From the NCBI GenBank assembly GCA_030418115.1, contig JAUHQD010000003.1, forward strand, positions 186,001 through 250,000: a stretch of DNA of 64,000 nucleotides, in the 5' to 3' direction. This document shows, piece by piece, positions 59,003 to 64,000 of the stretch (positions are counted from its first letter, which is position 1; every line of letters begins with the position of its first letter). A program made the translations under genes and the position numbers. Under the pieces are notes generated by a model that saw nothing but the letters and a program-made list of their open reading frames with translations, did no database searches and was not told where the DNA came from. This stretch comes from Alteromonadaceae bacterium BrNp21-10. Its GTDB lineage: Bacteria; Pseudomonadota; Gammaproteobacteria; Enterobacterales; Alteromonadaceae.

Positions 59003-59035
59003 AATGTTTTGTCGGTGATTATTTTTTAATAATGA

Positions 59036-59989
59036 TTACTTATTGTTGCCCATTAAGCCTTGGTTATTCATCCATTCACTCAAACTAACAAACCAGTCGG
59101 TGGGGTTACGCATGCCAAAACCGTGACCACCGCTTGGAACAATCAACAATTGGCTGGCAACCCCGTTTTGATGTAGGGCTTGATAATAGACTAGCGAGTT
59201 TTCCACCGGCACGGCTTTGTCATCGCCAGCATGAATTAAAAATGCCGGTGGGGTGTTTTTAGTAATTTGCACTTCATTGGAAAAGTAATCAATTCTGCTT
59301 GCTGTGAGCAGTGGGCCAATTAAGTTATTACGTGAGCCTTCATGGGTAATACCATCAGCGAAGCTGATCACCGGATACACCAATATTTGAAAGTCTGGAC
59401 GTAGGTTTTTTTCGGCCAACTCGGCAGTGGCTGGATCATTAAAATGTACTGCCGCAGAAGCCGCTAAATGGCCACCCGCCGAGAAACCCATAATACCGAT
59501 TTTATTAGGATCTAGCCGCCACTTCTGGCTGTTTTCACGTACCAGACTAATGGCTTGTTGCGCATCTTGCAGTGGTCCTATGGATTTGTCTTGCATGCTT
59601 TGGTTAAGGGGCATTCTGTATTTCAACACAAACGCCGTTACGCCTAATGAATTAAAACGCTCTGCGATTTGGTAACCCTCTTTAACGATGGATACCCCAG
59701 CATAACCACCACCGGGTAGAATAATTACCGCCGTGCCATTAGCTATTTTCGGGTCAGCTAAATAAGCGGTAATAGTGGGGTGGGTGATATCCATAATGAA
59801 AGTATCGGGATGATTAACATCGCGAATATGTTCGAGATTTTCGGTTGGAATTGCACCGGGAATACCATGCTCATAGAGCGCTAAAACCTCTACGCTAGGT
59901 TGCGGTGTACTTGAAGTAGATTGAGACTGGTTTGCGCAGCCGTTTAAACAGATTAATAGCAGTAGTAGCAGTGGCAACTTAGCAGTCAT
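59036..59989 (-). CDS. Lipoprotein alpha/beta hydrolase (BD-FAE/xylan-esterase-like)
   Basis: A 317-residue lipoprotein (signal ends LNGC). It has the alpha/beta hydrolase fold with oxyanion motif ILPGGGYAG, nucleophile Ser in IGIMGFSAGGHLA, Asp in 'HAGDDKAVPVE' and His in 'PSGGHGFG'. The class contains esterases acting on xylan or other carbohydrate esters. ATG 59989 with AGGA eight bases upstream is preferred over an in-frame TTG at 60010. It stands alone, with a hairpin-rich gap downstream. Confidence 0.85.
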   Translation of the reverse strand: MTAKLPLLLLLLICLNGCANQSQSTSSTPQPSVEVLALYEHGIPGAIPTENLEHIRDVNHPDTFIMDITHPTITAYLADPKIANGTAVIILPGGGYAGVSIVKEGYQIAERFNSLGVTAFVLKYRMPLNQSMQDKSIGPLQDAQQAISLVRENSQKWRLDPNKIGIMGFSAGGHLAASAAVHFNDPATAELAEKNLRPDFQILVYPVISFADGITHEGSRNNLIGPLLTASRIDYFSNEVQITKNTPPAFLIHAGDDKAVPVENSLVYYQALHQNGVASQLLIVPSGGHGFGMRNPTDWFVSLSEWMNNQGLMGNNK

Positions 59990-60132
59990 TTTTGTATTCC
60001 TAATCGGCAATATAAAGTAAAAATATTTACATCAGGTTAACATGCTACCGTTAGCAAAATAAATATTCTCTAATAAAACCGTTAGCATACTTTGGATTAC
60101 CACTACTCCACCTCCGATTTGACTAAATTTAA

Positions 60133-60154
60133 AAGAGTAAATAGAATGCATCTT
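60133..60154. promoter_or_regulatory. Candidate NsrR binding site
   Basis: The right half, ATGCATCTT, matches the NsrR palindrome (consensus recalled as AAGATGCATTT-n-AAATGCATCTT). The left half keeps only about 6 of 11 positions. It lies 17 bases upstream of the first gene of the nnrS operon, whose third gene encodes NsrR. Confidence 0.45.
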
Positions 60155-60171
60155 CAAAAGGTGTATTTATA

Positions 60172-60402
60172 ATGCTTTTTATGAAGCCGTCAAAGACATT
60201 ACGTTTTGCCAATCTTATTATGTTATTAACCCTTATCTCATTTATTGTTTGTGCATCGATGGCATACGGTTTTGATGAGCATTTACCGCTAATGGTCACC
60301 GTGTTGTTGCACGTTGCCCAAATTGTACTGGCGGGTGCATTTAAGTTCAGTTATGTCTTGAGATTAGTCTCGCAAAAACAACTAGGGCAGGAGCTTCATT
60401 AG
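60172..60402 (+). CDS. Small two-TM membrane protein before nnrS
   Basis: A 76-residue protein with two predicted TM helices (about 13-33 and 38-60). No motif is recognised. It precedes nnrS by 3 bases and is probably cotranscribed with it. The ATG at 60172 follows AAGGTG by 8 bases. Its role in nitric-oxide response is inferred only from position. Confidence 0.7.
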   Translation: MLFMKPSKTLRFANLIMLLTLISFIVCASMAYGFDEHLPLMVTVLLHVAQIVLAGAFKFSYVLRLVSQKQLGQELH

Positions 60403-60405
60403 CCA

Positions 60406-61608
60406 ATGTTAAATATTACTGAGTTAGGTAAAGAGCAACAAATAACACCGATATGGCGTTTAGCATTCAGGCCTTTTTTTTTATTTGGTGCATTGTTTTC
60501 GTCCGTTTCAATATTATTTTGGGGGCTATTTTTAGCCGGGAAGGTGTCATTTACTCCTTATGCGGATGCGCTTTTTTGGCACAGCCATGAAATGTTGTTC
60601 GGCTTTGTCAGTATTTTCATTATTGGTTTTTTATTAACTGCCGGACAAACTTGGACGGGCCGTCGTTCTATTCATGGTATGCCGTTAGTTGGGCTATTTA
60701 TGTTGTGGTTAGCGGGGCGTGTATTGATGTTTTTGGGTGGGCCATTACCCGCTGTTGTCGTGGCCATTATTGATTTGAGTTTTATCCCCTTTGCTGCATT
60801 TTATTTTTATCGCATGGTGAAATCTGCCGGCAATAAACGTAATTTATTTTTTGTGCCGATTTTATTACTGATATTTACAGCTAACCTGTTGTTCCACCTT
60901 TCTCATTTATTACAAAATCCCTTTTTCAAAGTATGGGGCACTAACGCCGTATTAATGTTGATTGGCTTAGTAATGACCATCGTTGCTGGACGTGTTATGC
61001 CGATGTTCACCGCTAATGGATCGGGTACGCCCAAAGTTGAGCCCATTGTATGGATAGAGAAATCGGCCATTGGCTCCGTAATCGTGCTGGCGGTTTGTTA
61101 TGTCAGCGGCTTGGCATATTGGCTGCCGGATCCGTTAATGGCGGTGCTGTTTAGCCTTGCTGCTATTACTCATTTATTGCGGGTTATTCGTTGGAAGCCA
61201 TGGGTAACGTTGCGCTTTCCACTATTGTGGTCGTTACATCTGGCATATTGGTTTATCCCTTTAGCCTTTAGTTTATTTGCACTGCATAAGTTTGGCTGGC
61301 TTGCCCAGCAGTCAATTGCCGTGCATGCACTGACCGCAGGGGCGATGGGCAGTATGATCTTATCTATGATTTGCCGAGTGTCGTTAGGACATACAGGTCG
61401 ACCACTAAGCCCACCTTATTTTGTCACCTTGGCATTGTTTTTTGTGGTACTTGCCGGTGGTTTACGTTCACTAGGAATGCTGTCGGGTTCTCAAGTGCCG
61501 TTGTTATTAAGTCTTGCTAGTGGCCTGTGGTGTTTAGCTTATCTGCTTTTTGTGCTTGGCTATGCGCGGATATTGTTATCACCACGGATTGATGGGCGGC
61601 CGGGTTGA
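60406..61608 (+). CDS. nnrS: NnrS family heme-copper membrane protein
   Basis: A 400-residue membrane protein with about 12 TM helices and NnrS blocks 'FRPFFLFGALFSS', 'WHSHEMLFGFVS' and 'IVAGRVMPMFTANG'. NnrS proteins relieve nitric-oxide stress and carry heme and copper. It is preceded by a candidate NsrR site and followed by nsrR, typical of NsrR regulons. His residues in 'WHSHEM' fit cofactor ligands. No other denitrification gene lies nearby. Confidence 0.9.
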   Translation: MLNITELGKEQQITPIWRLAFRPFFLFGALFSSVSILFWGLFLAGKVSFTPYADALFWHSHEMLFGFVSIFIIGFLLTAGQTWTGRRSIHGMPLVGLFMLWLAGRVLMFLGGPLPAVVVAIIDLSFIPFAAFYFYRMVKSAGNKRNLFFVPILLLIFTANLLFHLSHLLQNPFFKVWGTNAVLMLIGLVMTIVAGRVMPMFTANGSGTPKVEPIVWIEKSAIGSVIVLAVCYVSGLAYWLPDPLMAVLFSLAAITHLLRVIRWKPWVTLRFPLLWSLHLAYWFIPLAFSLFALHKFGWLAQQSIAVHALTAGAMGSMILSMICRVSLGHTGRPLSPPYFVTLALFFVVLAGGLRSLGMLSGSQVPLLLSLASGLWCLAYLLFVLGYARILLSPRIDGRPG

Positions 61609-61680
61609 GCGAATGTTGGTGTTGTTGAATTACGCTCTTATCGCTTTTAAACTAGCTGATTAAAGGTGTAGGGAACAACA

Positions 61681-62136
61681 ATGCAATTAACAAAATATAC
61701 TGACTACGCGTTACGTGTATTAACCTATCTGGCGGTAATGCCACAGGGTGAACAAGCCAATATCGAACAGATAAGCCAAAAATACGATCTCTCAATCCAC
61801 CATCTTAAAAAAATTGTGCAACAGTTAGGCGTGTTTGGTTTGGTCGAAACACGTCGTGGTAAAGGCGGTGGTATAAGCCTGTTGAAATTGCCGCAACAAA
61901 TTAATATTGGTGAAGTCGTCGGGCTAATGGAAAATACATTAGAGGTCATTGACTGCCACACCTCACCTTGCAAAATCTTGCCCGCCTGTCATTTGAAAAA
62001 TATATTAGCCGAAGCCACTCAAGCTTTTATGGTAACGCTTAATCAGTACACTTTGGCCGACTTAATCGCCGATAATAAAGCGCAATTAATTGACATATTA
62101 TTGATAGATACAAACCGCCCTGCGCCCCAACAATGA
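61681..62136 (+). CDS. nsrR: Nitric-oxide-sensitive Rrf2 regulator NsrR
   Basis: A 151-residue Rrf2-family regulator. Cysteines C92, C97 and C103 (spaced 5 and 6, DCHTSPCKILPAC) match the [2Fe-2S]/[4Fe-4S] ligands of NsrR (E. coli C91, C96, C102). An N-terminal winged helix is at 'ISQKYDLSIHHLKKIVQQLG'. It represses nnrS-type genes until NO disrupts the cluster. Its stop overlaps the ATG of the next gene by four bases. Confidence 0.92.
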   Translation: MQLTKYTDYALRVLTYLAVMPQGEQANIEQISQKYDLSIHHLKKIVQQLGVFGLVETRRGKGGGISLLKLPQQINIGEVVGLMENTLEVIDCHTSPCKILPACHLKNILAEATQAFMVTLNQYTLADLIADNKAQLIDILLIDTNRPAPQQ

Positions 62137-62774
62137 CTAATAAACTCAGCCTAACATTTTGCTTTTTTGTATTGGTGTATTTGCTTAGTTTGCCATTCGA
62201 TAATAGTTTTTCGTGGTTACTCAAAATTATACCCATTGGGTTACTGGGTGTTGCTGTTGTTAGCGTTGCCAAAGGGCGGCAAAAGACGATCCTTAGTTGC
62301 GCTATAGCCCTTAGTGCTTGTGGTGATGTGCTGTTAGATTTGAATTATTTTATCTATGGTGTGGCAGCATTTTTATTGGCGCAGTTGTGCTATGCCTTAA
62401 TGTTCTTTCGCTATCGCGAAGAATTTCAAAAGCGTTGGCTCTGTAGTCTGATACTGGCAATTTACTTCTGCATTATGGCAACATGCTTAATGCCGCATTT
62501 AGGCGACTTAAAAATAGCAGTTTTCGCCTACCTACTCGTGATTGCGTTAATGGGGTTCTTGGCTATTCAGTCATCCTTGCCCCTAGGTTGGGCGGTATTA
62601 GGCGCTTTAGTGTTTATCCTTTCAGATTCATTGATTGCCGTAGATAAATTCCTGCTGGATATTTCTTGGAATAGCTATTGGGTGATGATCAGCTATTACG
62701 GGGCACAATGGATGTTGATCACCGGTTTTTTAAAGGCAGAGCGTGCGCAGGAATTGTTTGGGAATAGGGATTAG
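62133..62774 (+). CDS. YhhN-family membrane protein (lysoplasmalogenase-like)
   Basis: A 213-residue integral membrane protein with about 7-8 TM helices. It carries the YhhN/TMEM86 motifs 'SACGDVLLDL' and 'VFILSDSLIAVDKF', whose Asp residues are proposed catalytic positions. Animal homologues hydrolyse lysoplasmalogens. Here it is translationally coupled to nsrR (ATGA), which is unusual and may tie it to NO stress, though that is only inferred from position. Confidence 0.8.
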   Translation: MTNKLSLTFCFFVLVYLLSLPFDNSFSWLLKIIPIGLLGVAVVSVAKGRQKTILSCAIALSACGDVLLDLNYFIYGVAAFLLAQLCYALMFFRYREEFQKRWLCSLILAIYFCIMATCLMPHLGDLKIAVFAYLLVIALMGFLAIQSSLPLGWAVLGALVFILSDSLIAVDKFLLDISWNSYWVMISYYGAQWMLITGFLKAERAQELFGNRD

Positions 62775-62778
62775 AAAT

Positions 62779-62813
62779 GGGAGATCTGCTTAATTTGACT
62801 CTCCCTCTTTTAT
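62779..62813 (+). terminator. Terminator of the nnrS-nsrR operon
   Basis: A 6-bp stem GGGAGA / TCTCCC with a long loop, followed by a T-rich run TCTTTTATTTT, just past the YhhN-like gene. Confidence 0.55.
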
Positions 62814-62835
62814 TTTGCGCTAACACTAATGTGTT

Positions 62836-63711
62836 TTAAGCCCACATCACTAATAGGGCGGCAGCGGCGATTAATAGCAGGCCGATAATTTCGTGCTTCT
62901 TCACTGGATTCTTCAGCCAGAAGTAGGCAATTAATATGGTAAAAAGTACTTCTATTTGCCCAAGGGTTTTGACGTAAGCCACATGGTGCAAAGCCATAGC
63001 GCTAAACCAGCAAATAGATCCTAAACAGCTGGTTAAACTGGTGGCCAAGGTCAATTTAGCGTTCTGCTTAAGTTGCACAAAGGTATGGTTGTTGTTAACG
63101 GCGATATAGGCCACCAACAAGCTGGTTTGAATGCACAGAACCCACAATAATACCCAAGCGGCACTATGGGGAAAGGGGACATTTAATAGATGACTGGCTT
63201 CACGCACATATAGCGAAGTGAGTGCGAAACAGGTGCCACAGGCTAGGCCGATTAAAATGGTTTTGAAACTCAGCTCACCCTTACGGCCACCGCCACTTAA
63301 TATGAATACCGCGGCTGCGCCGACGAAAATACCCAACCAACCGAATAAACTAAGCTGACTACCAAAAAATAAAGTACCGACTACCCCTGCAACTAACGCC
63401 TCACTTTTGGCTAAACCTGCGCCCACTGCAAAGTTCTTTTGTTTGAATAACACCACCATCAAAGCGGTTGCTGCTATTTGTAGCACCGACGCCAGAACTA
63501 CAATAACAACAAACTTGAAGGTGAACTCAGGAATGGCTTGGGAAGAAAACCCGTAGAGCAATCCCAAGTAAATTAACGCAATAGGTGGGGCGAATAAAAA
63601 GCGCGCTAAGGTAACGCCGGATGTGCTGACATTGCTACTGAGTTTGCTTTGCAAGGCATTACGAAAAGTCTGCATCACTACAGCAATCAGGGTAAAAACA
63701 ATCCAGCTCAT
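62836..63711 (-). CDS. EamA-family (DMT) permease
   Basis: A 291-residue inner-membrane protein with about 10 TM helices arranged as two EamA repeats. The second repeat ends 'LGQIEVLFTILIAYFWLKN', typical for the family. Members export amino acids, sugars or metabolites; the substrate is not known. It is convergent with the YhhN-like gene. Confidence 0.85.
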   Translation of the reverse strand: MSWIVFTLIAVVMQTFRNALQSKLSSNVSTSGVTLARFLFAPPIALIYLGLLYGFSSQAIPEFTFKFVVIVVLASVLQIAATALMVVLFKQKNFAVGAGLAKSEALVAGVVGTLFFGSQLSLFGWLGIFVGAAAVFILSGGGRKGELSFKTILIGLACGTCFALTSLYVREASHLLNVPFPHSAAWVLLWVLCIQTSLLVAYIAVNNNHTFVQLKQNAKLTLATSLTSCLGSICWFSAMALHHVAYVKTLGQIEVLFTILIAYFWLKNPVKKHEIIGLLLIAAAALLVMWA

Positions 63712-63859
63712 TAATAATCCTTCGGGGCATTTGGGTTTGGGATATTTAGCTGGCGGATTGTATAGGATTTCACCGACTGGATGGAGGGGAATTATTAGTT
63801 AGTTTATTATTCTCGTTATAAGTTTAGTGAATGCGGTGCTTATCTAAAACTGAGAGTAA

Positions 63860-64000
63860 TTAAGTATTGCTGGTTAGCTGTAGCTTCGAGTACACACGAT
63901 AACCAGTTGCCAATACCAAGCAAATGCATCCAGGAACTAATAGCGCTTTAAATTTGAAGAGAGAAAATAGGTAGGTACCCAATGTGCCTCCGAGAATAAA
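63860..64000 (-). CDS. C-terminal fragment of DUF1275 (YoaK)-like membrane protein, cut by window edge
   Basis: The minus-strand frame runs from the window edge to a TAA at 63860-63862, giving 46 visible residues. It is mostly hydrophobic and ends like DUF1275 proteins ('FILGGTLGTYLFSLFKFKA', then 'LLVPGCICLVLATGY'). No start lies in the window. The protein is presumably a membrane protein of about 220 residues. Confidence is limited by the short fragment. Confidence 0.5.
   Translation of the reverse strand, partial: FILGGTLGTYLFSLFKFKALLVPGCICLVLATGYRVYSKLQLTSNT

Overview
The window is a 64 kb chromosomal segment from a gammaproteobacterium. It is most likely a marine member of Alteromonadales, probably Alteromonadaceae. 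The evidence is a close ArcA and a full-length tripartite ArcB, the blocks yhdP / nitrilase / tldD / darP / pmbA and trmB / mutY / yggX / tRNA-Phe, the large gltBD pair, folE2, NsrR/NnrS, and many lipoproteins, two-component systems and RND pump genes. I cannot name the genus from sequence alone. Most of the window is ordinary core genome. The accessory blocks are the RND pump block, the halogenase divergon, the abiH block and the 52-60 kb region.

Layout. 0-6.4 kb: the 3' part of yhdP, a carbon-nitrogen hydrolase, tldD, darP and pmbA (envelope maintenance, metabolite repair, peptide maturation protease, ribosome maturation). 6.4-9.5 kb: arcA, then a YfiR-like protein with an overlapping membrane histidine kinase. 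9.6-13.3 kb: rsmC, trmB, an alpha/beta hydrolase and mutY. 13.3-19.3 kb: an RND efflux block (TetR, adaptor, pump, apparent stub of an outer-membrane factor, second TetR) that separates mutY from its usual neighbour yggX. 19.5-20.3 kb: yggX, tRNA-Phe and a partial copy of the tRNA 3' end. 20.3-26 kb: a CPA2-type antiporter, a BaeSR-like two-component system and a DUF4397-type lipoprotein.

26-32.5 kb: a divergon with two tandem flavin-dependent halogenase paralogues and an unknown 284-residue protein on one side, and a DUF6445/2OG-Fe oxygenase-like protein plus a TPR-methyltransferase on the other. No NRPS, PKS or TonB receptor is near. I consider this the best candidate for an undescribed pathway. 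32.8-35.2 kb: a SulP transporter and a tandem universal stress protein. 35.5-38.2 kb: an orphan CHASE-PAS hybrid kinase. 38.4-48.4 kb: gltD, gltB, folE2 and arcB.

48.4-50.2 kb: an AbiH-type phage-defence gene with low GC, bracketed by two inverted copies of a composite palindromic element and by about ten small hairpins whose loops nearly all contain TCC or GGA. 50.2-60 kb: leuA, an Lrp-family regulator, an Ig-like lipoprotein, cytochrome b561, a GH12-like lipoprotein, an EF-hand protein, a BlaI repressor with an M56-TonB fusion protein and two matching operators, and a lipoprotein esterase. 60-64 kb: a nitric-oxide-response operon (small membrane protein, nnrS, nsrR, YhhN-type membrane protein), an EamA permease and the C-terminal end of a DUF1275-like membrane protein cut by the window edge.

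Functional links. ArcB and ArcA are both present, about 39 kb apart, as the two halves of the redox-responsive Arc system. TldD and PmbA are the two subunits of one protease. GltB and GltD form glutamate synthase. NsrR probably represses nnrS. The TetR and BlaI repressors each sit beside recognisable palindromic operators.
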